Positions 10,508 through 22,772 of a stretch of DNA of 64,000 nucleotides are shown in pieces (position 1 is the first letter of the stretch; each line of letters opens with the position of its first letter). Below the pieces are notes generated by a model, which saw only the letters and a program-made list of their open reading frames with translations, had not been told where the DNA came from and searched no databases. Origin of the DNA: Diabrotica undecimpunctata (Eukaryota; Arthropoda; Insecta; Coleoptera; Chrysomelidae); contig NC_092813.1 in NCBI RefSeq assembly GCF_040954645.1, positions 19,412,235-19,476,234 on the forward strand, written 5' to 3'. Both the position numbers and the translations under genes were made by a program.

Positions 10508-10799
10508 GTAATTTTTTTCAATTTTGACACTTTTACAGACTAATAATTAACTTTTATAACTTTATTTAAAGGAATAGAGCACTAGGTCCTAAACCATTTG
10601 CTGATAAAGAAAGTGACCTTTAAAAGAACACCAAGGCCATTTTTACTTAGAGGGATAAAACACCATATGGACTTAATGTTTTGTCCCTCTAAGCATGTGA
10701 ATTACCGCCGCGCATATCTCTATGATGAGAGGTAGACTGTTAGTGATCTAATAATACTTTTGCCATTTATGGTGTGTTTACAGTGGTTTGTTACTAATA

Positions 10800-11745
10800 A
10801 TAAGAACAATGAACCATAATTCTCGTAGGAGAAAGATTCTTGAAGTACCTACTAAAAAGTTCTGCGAATTCTTCTACTGCATTTACAGGTAAGCTACCTT
10901 TTTGCTCATTATTTTGAAATTATTAAAAAGCATAACCTCAAAAGGGTAATGTAGTGATTTGATACCAACCTTAGACTAGCAATATTATTAAATCTTTTAA
11001 AACCAATATTATACGCCTTGTTTAATTTCAGAATCAAATAATACACCAAGCAATGATGTTTTAAATGAAGAGCATATTATTAAAGATGCCTTGAGTTTTG
11101 ATAACGAAGATCAGTCTGATATAGACAAAAGTTCTGATAAACTATTCGTAGTGGAAATGAAATAAGATCTACATTACTAAAATGGGCAGATACCGTCATT
11201 CCTGAAGTAACATAGAAAAAATCATACTATGGTCTTACAAATGTTACGGCCAGAATAAAAATGTTAGTATTAATATTTGTTTAAAAAGTAAGAAAGAGAA
11301 AAAACTTAACATTTCTATTTACACGCCCTGAGACTGGCAGCAGTTAGTCAGACAAACCTCAATGAAATATACCGTACATAATATGGAACTAGAAGATTTT
11401 AAAAATTTAAGGTCTTTGTATGATGTCAAAACATCTTAAAATACGCCTTTGATTAATAGAAAAGAGACATTAACAAACACCAAGTTCTTCTGTCAAACTG
11501 TGTTTAACTGCAAGTTAAATAAAACAGCATTGGAACTCTGTTTTTAAAAAGTAATTTTCATGACGCAAACCAGGAGATTGACCTTGTTAGGTTTCGAAGG
11601 CGACACCTTACATTGCCAAAAGATTTGCAACTGGTATCACAAAGTCCAATACTTATATCACAACAAAAGTATAAAGATCTATTGGCATTACTGTCATATG
11701 TTCCTACATTTTGCCATGATTTTTATGAAAACTTAAAGCATACCT
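10800..11745 (+). pseudogene. Decayed transposase of an unassigned insect family (10.1-12.5 kb element)
   Basis: A frame IILVGERFLKYLLKSSANSS ends at AG|GTAAGC (10890) and joins in frame, across a ~140-bp intron with TTTCAG at 11031, to ESNNTPSNDVLNEEH and an acidic stretch. Further on KYTVHNMELEDFKNLRSLYD and LPKDLQLVSQSPILISQQKY, then YVPTFCHDFYENLK, are legible through stops. The last segment parallels the C-terminus at 43.2-43.4 kb (LPKCGGL..., FIPAEYKWYYD). I do not assign the superfamily. The catalytic middle is not present. Confidence 0.5.
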
Positions 11746-12228
11746 ACTAGTAATACTAATAGTGACTATCCAGAAGGAGACTTACTTGAGAATGACTGAG
11801 TGGTTTGTACCTGTATTTGTAAAGGTAAATTGTATGGTTAAATAAATTTTATCAGTAAAAGTCAAATAGGATTGTAGTTTTTATTGAATACCCCATACTA
11901 ATTCTTACAGTACAATAACTTTATTAGATGGATACAACACCATGTCCGTTAAAAGGGTTAAAAAACACAGGAACAAATTTGTTTTTAATTATAACAAATG
12001 TATTATGTAAATAACAATAAACAGAATGTTCTATTAAAATATTGTTTCGACACCTCAATAAATAGCTGCAGCAATATTACTTTTTGGTCAAAAAAAAGTT
12101 TAAAACTGCTCTCCTGTAAAGTTTTAAAAATGAATAGTGTTGATTTCTTCCGAGATACAGATATTTGCATTTATTTTTTTTCTAACTTGCATAATAACTG
12201 CCTTTTCTAGTTTTTCCCTCTCTTTGTA
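11746..12228. other. 3' part of the 10.1-12.5 kb transposon, non-coding
   Basis: AT-rich sequence with an AATAAA near 11841 and one copy of the motif GGATACAACACCATGTCC at 11933. The short open frame 11998-12210 has no recognisable content. Confidence 0.4.
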
Positions 12229-12520
12229 GCAAACACCACTTATTTGGCTTCATTATCACTGTATAAATACTTAAAGAACTGGTTACACTTCGTAAATACG
12301 TATACACAACAAGTTGTCTATACGACTGCTGACGTCACACACCGTAGCCTCGCTGCGAGGAGCCATTTTTCTAGCCTCCATCAAAATTAAAATTAAGAAT
12401 TGACGTATCTTAAAAAATATATATTTTTAAACAATTTCATGTTTACTATATTTTTATATATTTCATAATCTATTGAATTTAAATGAATTTAACTATATTT
12501 AAAAATTAGTGAACATCCCT

Positions 12521-12775
12521 ATTAAAACCAGAAGTCGGTATTTATCATGATGTGGCCGAAATAAGCCAATTTTCTGTTTTTTATGACGTTAACAATTTCT
12601 TTATCTTTTCTTATCCTCTGGAGAATAGTTACGTTACTTGTGTGGTTTATATATGAGAACCTCAACATACGTCGGTAGCACCACATCTCAAATAACTCCA
12701 ATCGTTTTATGGCATCTTCTGTAAGGCTCCAGCTTTCTACTCGATAGAGGAGAACACTAAATATAGTTTAAAGGT
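12521..12775 (-). pseudogene. RTE 3'-end fragment of array unit 1, proximal half
   Basis: Minus reading gives RVESWSLTEDAIKRLELFE, MWCYRRMLRFSYINHTSN and KNRKLAYFGHIM, the segment before the C-terminal GRRR block found at 9998-10086. It is broken by shifts. This sequence recurs in units 2-4. Confidence 0.75.
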
Positions 12776-13950
12776 TAGAGAAGAGAAAAGATTCGGAGGA
12801 CACAAATAAATAAAAAAGAATAATATATTTACTTCAAAAGTACTGCTTTGGATCCTCCACAATTGTTCAGGTTAAAGAAAAAGAAACTAATTGTTCATTA
12901 CTTTCAATTTTCCGCAAAGGGAGTAACATATTATAAAAACTGATTTTAAGAATTGATTGATAGAAGAAAGTAGCTAATCAAATGGTAGCTCACAGTGGTA
13001 AAAAGAGAATCATAAATTTACTTCAAAGTTACTGTTTTTGATCGTGTATTAAATATGTTGGCGAAAATATTACAAATATCTATAGGAAGTTTGAAATAAC
13101 TTACAAATAATACTCACAATTTATAAAGAAGTGACCAAATTATAATTATTCATTTTTTTGCAATATGTGAACTATTTTCTAAGGAGATACTATTCCGCAC
13201 ATGATCAGATATACATGTCTGGAATAGCAGCTCCATAGAACACAGCTCTAAATTGGTTCCTTCTCTATCCATTTTCATATATTCCTAGCCAAAGAGATAA
13301 ATACAACAGCTTTTTTTTCGTGGTGCATAAATAAACCAAATATTCCAATTCGTTCCCGAGAATTGTCTGACAAAGGGATTTAGGTCACTCAACAGTAGCT
13401 AAAATAGATAATACCATATCATATTATTCGTTAATACGTTATAATATTAATATAATGTTAGTTAATAGATTATCGATAAAATTAAACATGTATATTAAAA
13501 GTTTATTACACAATAGAAACGCTTATCCATAAGTTCTATTCGTTGTTAAATACATATGTGATTAATTCACAATTGTAGCTGAACACCATATAAACATAAT
13601 GTTGCTTTCACATGCCAAAAGAAAACAGTCTCGGAATGTGTTGTCCACAATTTAACTATTAAAGATACGATGACAACTAATCATTGATTTGCGTTATGTA
13701 AATTACTTTTTACAAGGCATGCTAAAGCAATTGGCTTCGACATACGCGATTAGACTGCTTACCTTATAGAGAACAATTTCAAATTGGAGTAGGATTTCTG
13801 TCCCCAACACTATTTTCTGAAATAAAGAAAAAAATGCAACGAATTTTTTTAAAGTTTAAATGCTACATGCGGAACCAACAGGTTCAGAAAAGTGATCTCA
13901 AGAAATAATTAACAGATAAAGGTACGATCCCAAATTGATTTTCTTCTATA
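12776..13950. repeat. Array unit 1, unassigned portion
   Basis: About 1.17 kb of AT-rich sequence repeated in units 2-5. It holds no long open frame. Minus-strand exon-like blocks (13763-13816 and 13285-13398) are listed separately. Confidence 0.7.
13285..13816 (-). other. Candidate two-exon unit in the array (speculative)
   Basis: On the minus strand 13816-13763 is 54 nt, open, preceded by CTTTATTTCAG and followed by AAG|GTAAGC. 13398-13285 starts after TTATCTATTTTAG and stays open for 37 codons in the frame the first block would hand over. Joined wording is KIVLGTEILLQFEIVLYK then LLLSDLNLFVRQFSGTNWNI. Equivalent blocks are in unit 2 (15386 up to the insertion), unit 3 (19794-19847), unit 4 (21358-21411) and, for the second block, unit 5. 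The lengths are short enough that openness alone is weak evidence. Confidence 0.2.
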
Positions 13951-14385
13951 TGTGCCTATCTTCTAGAGATGTTGGCGACCACATTGCCCCATCATATTTT
14001 ATTCACACCAGCTCAGCTCGAAATTGATTAGTTGAAGTTAGACCAGTCCACTTTCTAAGATTGGCCAGCCAGAAGATACGTCTCCGTCCAGGGCCTTTCC
14101 TACACTTAATTTTGCTTTGTAGCATCAACTACAGAAGTCGGTCTTTATCATTACGCATGGTGTGGCCAAAGTAAGCCAATTTTCTCTTTTTTATGGTGTT
14201 AACAATTTCTTTGTCTTTTTTTATATTTTAGAGAATAGTTATGTTACTTGTGTGGTTTATATATGAGACCCTCAACATAAATCGATAGCACCACATTTAA
14301 AATGCCTCTAATCGTTTTATGGCATCTCCTGTAAAGCTCCAGCTTTGTACTCCATAAAAGATTGCACTAAATATAGATTAAAGTT
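13951..14385 (-). pseudogene. RTE 3'-end fragment, array unit 2
   Basis: This is the same fragment as in unit 1 but uninterrupted: on the minus strand the YG.ESW segment, MWCYR-like block, GHIM-like block, GRRRISW-like block (14040-14110) and the LTSTNLFRAA-like end (14000-14040) follow in order, with stops and shifts. No (GAA)n tail is evident at its low-coordinate end. Confidence 0.72.
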
Positions 14386-15436
14386 TAGAGAAGAGAAAAG
14401 ATTGGGATGACCCAAATAAATAAAAAAACAATCATGTATTTACTTTAAAAGTTCTGTTTTAGATCCTTAATACAATTGTTCAGGTTAAAGAAAAAGAAAC
14501 TAATTGTGCATTACTTCAAATTTTCCACAAAGAGAGTAACACATTATAAAAACTGATTTTAAGAATTGATTGATTGAATTGAAGAACGTACATAGGTAAT
14601 CGAATGGTAGCTCACCGAGGTAAATAGAGAATCATAAATTTACTTTAAAGATACTGTTTTAGATCGGGTAATAAATATATTGACGAAAATACTACAAATA
14701 TCTATAGGAAGTTTGAAATGGCTTACAAATAATACTCACAATTTATAAGGAAGTGACAAAATTATAATTATTCTTTTTTTTTTGCATTATGTGAACTACT
14801 TTCTAAGGAGATACTAATCCACACATGATCAAATATACAAGTATGGAATACCAGCTCCATAGAACACAGCTCTAAATTGGTTCCTTCTCTATCCATTTTC
14901 ATACATTTCTAGTCAAAGAGATCAATACAACAGCTTTTCTTTCGTGGTGCATAAATAAACCAAATATTCCAATTTGTTCCCGAGACTTGTCTGGCAAAGA
15001 GATTTAGGTCACTCAACAGTAGCTAAAATACTTAAAACCATATTATATTATTCGTCAATACGTTATAATATTAATATAATGTTAGTTAATAGATTGGCGA
15101 TAAACTTAAACATGTATATTAAAAGCTTATAACACAATAGAAACGCTTATCCATAAGTTCGATTCGATGTTGAATATATATGTGATTAATTCACAATTGT
15201 AGCTGAACACCATATATACATAGTGTTGCTTTCACATGCCAATAGAAAACAGTCTCAGAATGTGTTGTCTACAATTCAACTATTAAAGATACGATGACAA
15301 CTATTACTTGATTTGGGTTATGTAAAATGCTTTTTACAAGGCATGCAAAAGCAATTGCTTCTATATACGAGACTAGACTGCTTACCTTATAGAGAATAAT
15401 TTGAAATTGGAGAAGGATTTCTATCCCCAACACAAT
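14386..15436. repeat. Array unit 2, unassigned portion
   Basis: Aligns end to end with unit 1 12776-13816 with scattered differences. A minus-strand 42-codon frame at about 14780-14900 (MKMDREGTNLELCSMEL) is shared with units 1, 3 (Ile for Met at residue 3) and, in part, 5. Unit 4 has a stop in it. The unit is cut at 15436 by the TG...CA element. Confidence 0.7.
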
Positions 15437-18230
15437 TGTAGAAAATTAATTATATTTTCTACAATAGTTCTTCTTCTTCTATAATAATTCTAATACCTAA
15501 TTGTTATTCTCACTAATTTGAAGACATTAAATCAGCATGACATGCCTTCTTTCTGTTGCATTATATCTTCTGCGCCTGTCAGTTCTTCAGATTCAAAATA
15601 TTCAAACCCAACTACCCTTAACGCCACTTCGTCTTTGCCTTCTCAAATAGAAGCACGCAAGTCAAACTTACTTTTTCAGCTTTGTTGCTGATTAAAAAAG
15701 GGAAAGCTAATTGTTGCACATTAAAATGGAAAAGCCTGAGATGGTGAAGCCAATATTAGGAATTATGTAAGATTTATGGTTAAACAAAATTTAAAATTAA
15801 TTAATTATTATTTTAATAAGGTTAAATAACAGGGAATGTAACCAATACAAAAGAAAATATAAAATTTACTTGAAGTACTACAATAGAATAGGCTTAGCTC
15901 GTGAGAATGAGAGTAGTGCTCAGAGAGGAGGTTGGCACGTTTGCTTGCCTGTAGTAACCTAAGGTTAGATCAATCCTAAGATGATCTTGAGATGGGCGCC
16001 AGGGTGAGTTTTGAATATCACTCCAATTTGGGATATATGTAGTTATATACTAACTGAAAAATAAATGATAGGAAACAAATAAAAATCAGAAATGCTTTAT
16101 ACACTATATTCCAATCTTATGTACTATCCCAACCCTATACTTATATACACTAAACAATTATTAAAATATATCCCCAAAATATATATTCACAAGAAAAAAC
16201 AGTTACCTAAAAATATGACCCAAAATATAATTATATACAAAAATTGGTCTACCCAGTTCTCTAACAATGAGATAAAATGATCTGGGATTACTGTTTAGGA
16301 TAACTCACTTGGAGTAAATAGTAATTAAAATATTAGAAAATAATTAAATACTTATATAAGTTACAAAAAGGGCAGTTTAAAAATCTGAGACTAGTCAGTT
16401 AAGACACTAGAACAATACATACATCAATTTGATATATGAGGGTATATACAAATTACCCTAAAATTGGATAATATATCCTGACAACCTATTAAGTGTAATA
16501 TAAAATATTAATAAATAGATAAATTTAAAGTAAATAAGGAATAACAAAATTAAAGCAATTGAAAGGATTCAAAGAGTTGAGGGTACTAACTAGGGATTGT
16601 GCACAAATCTGTTTCGTAACCCACTTAGGCTGAAGGCCTAAGTATCCGAGGATATAATATGTAATATAAAAAAAATGAAATTTGAATTATTAACAGCTTT
16701 AACTAGAAAGTAAATGTCCTTAGTAACCCTTTTGATGGAAAGGCAGTTCCCTAATCCGCTGTCCAGGGTCCAGGTAGTGGATGGGCTCTACGATGGATTA
16801 GCCCATGTTCTTTCTATCTGCCACGGACGGTAGACCAACCAGAAAATCAAACTAAAATTCTTCCCAAAATAAAGTCTTCTTCCCAAATCCAAAATTAAAA
16901 ATATTCTTCTCCCAAAAAAAAATACAAAGATAGGTCCAATGATTGGAGACGGCAGGCTATAAAAGAACAGAAAAAAAAATCTTTTTATTCTGTCTTCATA
17001 TACTTATAATTTTTGTTCACATGACAAAAACTGGAATATATTGGTCATTAAGGGACCTTGACTGAAATATTTAATATTTCCATGCTGGAATTTACTTATA
17101 TATGTATATAAAAAAAATAAGAATGATTTTTGGATAGGTCTAATAAGGTGAGAAGATTTAAATGATTGAGAACTGGCAAGTTTAAATGGAAGATGTACGT
17201 GTATTGAAAGTACTTACCAGAACCTCGGAGTGATTTTCCCATAAAACAACGTAACTTTCTAAATAAAACGATACATAAACTAAATACTTATTCAAACTCA
17301 AATTTCACATTTCCAAAAACCCATAAATAACTTTAAAAATTTTCCAATCTCCTAAGTTCTGCCTGCCGTGATAACTTAACTCATTACTTCTTGAAGTTCT
17401 GTTATAAAATGAACATGGCCCCTGGCCAGTATTCGTTGTCCCTTTAATGACAAGGAAATCGATTCTATTGTAAATCGATATATTAAATTGTATTATAAGT
17501 TGCCTACTTTTACGGCGGCGAATTAGTAGCTATGTAGGGATTCGGTTTCATTATTTGAGAGATTTTGCTTACGTTCGAAGTGTTAGACTATTAACGGTCG
17601 TATCGTTACAGCTTCTCAAATAGAAGCAAGTAATAGTTCCTCTCACGCTTCTTTAATAGAAGCAGTTTTCAAGTGTAACTTATTTTATTAAATAATTAAC
17701 TATAGTAAATTCAGTGTCTATGCATCTAATATGTAAGTACCTGAAATTATTCTTTCATACAGAAGAAAATCGACAGTTTATGTGCCAACATTTCATAAAT
17801 GCCGGTCCGACAAATTACAGGGTTGCCGGATATTCAACAAACTATAAACTTTCTTGTTCTATAAATCGCATGTATTTAGCTTTAAGAACAATTATTATAA
17901 ACAGTTGTGCGGTTTAAGAACATTTTATATGAACGTTTATGTTTTTATTATTATTAAAAAGGGTGATTTGTTGGCAATCCCGATACTACTATTTATTCAT
18001 GTAAACAATACAATAAAAATATTTCTAGCTTAATTCTTATTTTAATTATTCTACTTTTAACTTTACTATCCACTATATTATTACTAATCCGCAATTTTGC
18101 GACCTATTGGTCGCTGGTCCTTCGAGGTTTTATTTATTTTTTATCTACCAAATGTAGGAAGGTGGGACTATAATTTTTCAAATATTTACTTTTAAATCAT
18201 CGAACCAGCTACCTCATCCTTTACCCTACA
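15437..18230. mobile_element. 2.8 kb non-coding TG...CA element with 5-bp target duplication (LTR-type, LARD/TRIM-like)
   Basis: The insertion is exact relative to the other array units. Left ACAAT (15432-15436) and right ACAAT (18231-18235) flank a body that begins TGTAGAAAATT and ends CCCTACA. TG...CA ends with a 5-bp duplication are the signature of integrase-mandated LTR elements. No gag or pol wording is legible in any frame. It opens with a 29-bp palindrome and holds GCTTCT...AGAAGC-type short palindromes at 15637, 17611 and 17640. Matching LTRs are not obvious, so it could be a degraded or composite element. Confidence 0.45.
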
Positions 18231-18235
18231 ACAAT

Positions 18236-18359
18236 TTTCTGAATTAAAGAAAAAAATGCAACGAATTTTTCCTTAGTTTAAATGCTGCATGAGGAACCAA
18301 CAGGTTCAGATAAGTGATCCCAAGAAATAATTAACAGAAAAACGTGCGTAGATTGATCT
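18236..18359. repeat. Array unit 2, continuation after the insertion
   Basis: The sequence resumes at ACAATTTTCTGAATTAAAG, matching unit 1 13810-13935, which fixes the right edge of the inserted element. Confidence 0.7.
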
Positions 18360-18790
18360 TCTTCTAAATGTGCCTATCTTCTAGAGATGTTGGCTACCAC
18401 ATTGACCCATATTATTTTATTTACAGCAGCTCGAAATAGATCAGTTAACGTTAGATCAGTTTACTTCGTAAGATTGGCCAGCCAGGAGATACCTCTACGT
18501 CCAGGGGCTCTCCTACCCTTAATTTTGCTTTGTTTCATCAACTACAGAAGTCAGTATTTATCATTACGCATGGTGTGACCAAAGTAAGCAAATTTTCTCT
18601 TTTTGATCGTGTTAACAATTTCTTTATCTTTTCTTATCCTCTGAAGAATAGTTATGTTACTTGTGTGGTTTATATATTAGACCCTCAACATACGTCGGTA
18701 GTACCACATTTCAAATGCCTTTAATCGTTTTATGGCATATTCTATAAGGCTTTAGCTTTATACTCCATAAAAGAGGACACTAAATATAGA
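18360..18790 (-). pseudogene. RTE 3'-end fragment, array unit 3
   Basis: Same minus-strand RTE fragment as units 1 and 2, with shifts. Plus-strand open frames over it (18387-18578, 18530-18724) are antisense shadows. Confidence 0.72.
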
Positions 18791-19970
18791 TTAAAGATTA
18801 GGGAAGAGTAAATATTTGGGATTACCCAAAATAATAACAAAAGAATAATATTATTTACTTTAAAAGAACTATTTTGGATCTTTAATACAATTGTTCAGGT
18901 TAAAGAAAAAGAAACTAATTGTTCATTACTTCAAATTTTTCGCAATGAGACTAAAACATTATTAAAACTGATTTTAAAAATTGATTGATAGAAGAACGTA
19001 CATAGCTAATGGAATGGTCGCTCACAGTGGTAAATAGAGAATCATAAATTCACTTCAAAGGTACTGTTTAGGATCGGGTATTAAATATATTGGCGAAAAT
19101 ACTACAAACGTCTATGGGAAGTTTTAAAGAGCTTACAACTTATACTCACAATTTATAAGGAAGTGACAAAATTGTAATCATTCTTTTTTTTGCATTATGT
19201 GAACTATTTCCTAAGGAGATACTAATCCACACATGATCAAATATACAAGTATGGAATAGCAGCTCCATAGAACACAGCTCTAAATTGGTTCCTTCTCTAT
19301 CTATTTTCATATATTGCTAGTCAAAGAGATAAATTCAACAGCTTTTCTTTCGTAGTGCATAAATAAACCAAATATTCCAATTCGTTTCTGAGAATTGTCT
19401 GACAAAGAGATTAAGGTAACTCAACAGGAGCTGAAATAGATAAAACCATATCATAATAATTAGTTAATATGTTATAATATCAATTTAATGTTAGTTAATA
19501 GACTGGCGATAAACTTAAACATGTATATATAAAATTTATAACACAATAGAAAGGCTTATTCAGAAGTTCGATTCGATATTGAATGTATATGTGATTAATT
19601 CACAATTGTAACTGAACACTATATAAACATAGTGTTGCTTTCATATGCCAAAAGAAAACAGTCTCGGAATGTGTTGTCCACAATTTAACTAATAAAGATA
19701 GGATGACAACTAATCCTTGATTTGCGTTATGTAAAGTGTTTTACAAGGCATGCAAAAGCAATTGGCTTCTATATACGAGATTAGTCTGCTTACCTTATAG
19801 GAAACAATTCGTAATTGGAGCAGGATTTCTGTCCCCAACACAATTTTCTAAATTAATGAAAAAAGTGCAACGAATTTTTCTTTTGTTTAAATGCTGCACG
19901 AGAAACCAACACGTCCAGAGAAGTGATCTCAAGAAATAATTAATAGAAAAACGTCCGTAGACCAAATTAC
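18791..19970. repeat. Array unit 3, unassigned portion
   Basis: Aligns with unit 1 12776-13950. The exon-like block is at 19794-19847, with TTTAG/AAG|GTAAGC borders on the minus strand. The second block carries an early TGA at codon 30. Confidence 0.7.
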
Positions 19971-20350
19971 TCTTCTAAATGTACCTATCTGCTAGAGGTG
20001 CTGACGACCACATTGACCTATCTTTATTTATACACAGCAGCTCGAAATAGATTAGTTGATCTTAGACCAGTCCACTTCCTAAGATTGGCCAGCCAGGAGA
20101 TACGTCTACGTAAAGGGCCTCTCCTACCCTCAATTTTGCTTTGTAAAATCAATTACAGAAGTCGGTATTTGTCATTACGCATAATGTGGCCAAAGAAAGC
20201 CAATTTTCTGTTTTTTGTGGTGTTAACAATTGTCTGGTGTATATATGAGACCCTCAACATACATCGTTAGCACCACATTTTAAATGCCTCTAATCGTTTT
20301 ATGGCATCTTCTGTAAGGTTCCAACTTTCTACTCTATAGAGGACACTAAA
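19971..20350 (-). pseudogene. RTE 3'-end fragment, array unit 4 (with small internal deletion)
   Basis: Same RTE piece as in units 1-3, but ~50 bp around 20230 are missing compared with the others. Plus-strand frame 19998-20270 is its antisense. Confidence 0.7.
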
Positions 20351-21535
20351 TATAGAAAAAAGATTAGAGAAGAGTAAATATTTGGGATTACCCAAAATAA
20401 TAACAAAAGAATAATATGTTTACTTTAAAAGTACTGTTTTGGAATCCTTAACACAATTGTTCAGGTCAAACTAAAAGAAAATATTTGTTCATTACTTCAA
20501 ATTTTACGTAATGAGAGTAACATATTATAAAAACTGATTTTAAGAATTAATTGTTAAAAGAACGTACATAGCTAATCGAATGGTAGCTCGCAGTGGTAAA
20601 TAGAGAATCATAAATTTACTTCGAAGGTACTGTTTTAGGTCGGGTATTAAATATATTGGCGAAAATACTACAAATATCTATGGGAAGTTTAAAAGAGCTT
20701 ACAACTTATACTCACAATTTATAAGGAAGTGGCAAAATTATAATTATTCTTTTTTTTGCATTATGTGAACTATTTTCTAAGGAGATACTAATTCACACAT
20801 GATCAAATATACAAGTATGGAATAGCAGCTCCATAGAACACAGCTCTAAATTGGTTCCTTCTCTATCCATTTTCATATATTCCTAGCCAAATAGATAAAT
20901 TCAACATCTTTTCTTTCGTAGTGGATAAATAAACCAAATATTCCAATTTGTTCCCGAAAATTGTCTGACAAAGAGATTGAGGTAACTCAACAGTAGCTGA
21001 AATGGATAAAACCATACCATAATATTAGTTAATATATTATAATATTAATATAATGTTAGTTAATAGATTTTCAATAAACTTAAAGATGTATATTAAAAGT
21101 TTATAACACAATAGAAATGCTTATCCAGTAGTTCGATTCGATGTTGAATATATATGTGATTAATTCACAATTGTAGCTGAACACTATATAAACATAGTGT
21201 TGCTTTCACATGACAATAGAAAACAGTCTCAGAATGTGTCCACAATTTAACTATTAAAGATTCGATGACAACTATTACTTGATTTGCGTTATGTAAAATG
21301 CTTTTTACAAGGCATGCAAAAGCAATTGGCTTCTATATACGAGACTAGACTGCTTACCTTATAGAGAATAATTCGAAATTGAATTAAGATTTCTGTCCCC
21401 AACACAATTTTCTAAATCAACGAAAAATATTCCACGAATTTTTCTTTAGTATAAATGGTGCACCAAGAAACCAACACATTCTGAAAACTTACTGTCAAGT
21501 AATAATTAATAGAAAAACGTCCGTAGACCAAACTG
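20351..21535. repeat. Array unit 4, unassigned portion
   Basis: Aligns with the same portion of units 1-3. Exon-like block at 21358-21411 on the minus strand. The 42-codon frame near 20790-20890 has a TGA in this copy. Confidence 0.7.
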
Positions 21536-22585
21536 ATAAAAACGAATAATATATTTACTTCAAACATACTGTTTTGGATCCCTAATACAATTTTCCAGGT
21601 TAAAGAAAAAAAAATTAAATAATTGTTCATTACTTCAAATTTTCCACTTTGGTGGAAAACATATTCTAAAAACTGATTTCGTGAATTTATTGATAGAATA
21701 ACGTAGCTAATGAAATGATATTTCTCATTGGTAAAAATAGAATCATAAGTTTACTTGAAAAGTACTGTTTTGGATAGGCTATTAAATATACTGGCGACAA
21801 TACTACAAATATCTATAAGAAGTTTGAAATAGGTTACTAACTAATAACCACAATTTATAAACTAATGATAAAATTATAATTATTCAATGTTTTTGCATTA
21901 TGTGAACAAGTTTCTATAGTGGAATCAAGCCTTATACGATCAGCTATACATATTTGGATTGACCCCTCCATAGAACACAGCTCTAAATTGGTGCCATCTA
22001 TATCCATCTTGCCAGATTTTTAGTCAAAGGAGATCAATAAAATGGCTTTTTCTGTTTTTATTCATAAATAAACCAAATATTCCAATTAGTTTCCGAGAAT
22101 TGTCTGACAAGGAGATTTAGGTGACTCAACATTAGCTGAAATAGGTAAAACTACTATTATGAATATAGTGTTAGTTAATAGATTGGGCATAGAATTAAAC
22201 ATGTATGTTAAAATTTTATAACACAATAGAAACTTTTATCCAGAAGTTTGATTCGATATTAAATTTATATGTGATTAATCAACAATTGTGACTAAACACC
22301 GATTAAACATAATATTTAACTTTAACAAACTAAGAGGTATGTTAAACAGTTTTAGAACCTACTTGTTTATAAATTAACTATTAAAGCTACGATGTCAAAT
22401 AATCCTTGATTTGCGTTATGTAAAGTGCAAGAGATGCAAAAGCAACTTGCTTAGATATGCGAGATTAGAGTGCTTACCTTATAGAAAAACGAGTCTTGAT
22501 TTCGAGAATTGATTTATAAAATAACGTACCTAATGGATTGGTATTTCACATTGGTAAAACGAAAATCATAAATTTACTTCAAAAG
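21536..22585. repeat. Array unit 5, decayed, lacking the RTE fragment
   Basis: More divergent than the others. Anchors GATAAAAACGAATAATATATT, the TAGAACACAGCTCTAAATTGG block (21974) and GCTTACCTTATAG (22474) keep order. The RTE fragment between units 4 and 5 is absent. It ends where the Mag-like element begins. Confidence 0.6.
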
Positions 22586-22772
22586 TGTTTAACTATGTAT
22601 TACTAAACCGAACATAGCCGTTAGACGTGTGGTGTCAATTGTCAAGGTTAATGTCAACTATCAAAATATCATCTGTTAAAATATAAGTTTGTATTTAGGT
22701 TCCAATAAACGATTATAAAGCTTATCCAATTATTAAAATATCCTAATATATGTGGATACATTAATTATAAAC

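Larger units (their letters stand above)
10087..12520 (+). mobile_element. 2.43 kb DNA transposon with ~285-bp terminal inverted repeats
   Basis: The left arm (10087-~10371) is the reverse complement of the right arm (~12229-12520). Outer ends are AGGGATGTTCACT and AGTGAACATCCCT. Comparison with other array units suggests the target gained only about 2 bp (AT). Inside are a THAP-like exon and a decayed transposase reading whose C-terminus resembles that of the 37.4-43.8 kb transposon. A motif GGATA(C/A)AACACCAT occurs at 10493, 10661 and 11933. Confidence 0.85.
9998..22585. repeat. Head-to-tail tandem array of a ~1.6 kb unit (4 copies plus a decayed fifth)
   Basis: The motif around CTTACCTTATAG recurs at about 13760, 15383, 19791, 21355 and 22477, and CAACATA...GCACCACAT at about 12665, 14275, 18688 and 20257. 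After subtracting the 15437-18230 insertion the spacing is ~1.57-1.62 kb, and shorter (~1.1 kb) for the last copy, which lacks the RTE piece. Units differ by roughly one base in ten by eye. Each full unit is a minus-strand RTE 3' end plus ~1.1 kb unassigned sequence. The array starts at the Gypsy edge and ends at the Mag element. Confidence 0.85.

Noticed and set aside
10087..12520. P-element assignment because of the THAP-like exon
   Set aside because: P elements make 8-bp target duplications; here the target gain is about 2 bp and the transposase wording differs.
16092..16280. 62-codon frame in the 2.8 kb non-coding element
   Set aside because: Short, AT-driven, with no similarity to gag or pol.
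18387..18724. Two plus-strand frames in array unit 3
   Set aside because: They are antisense to the RTE C-terminus and recur as antisense in other units.
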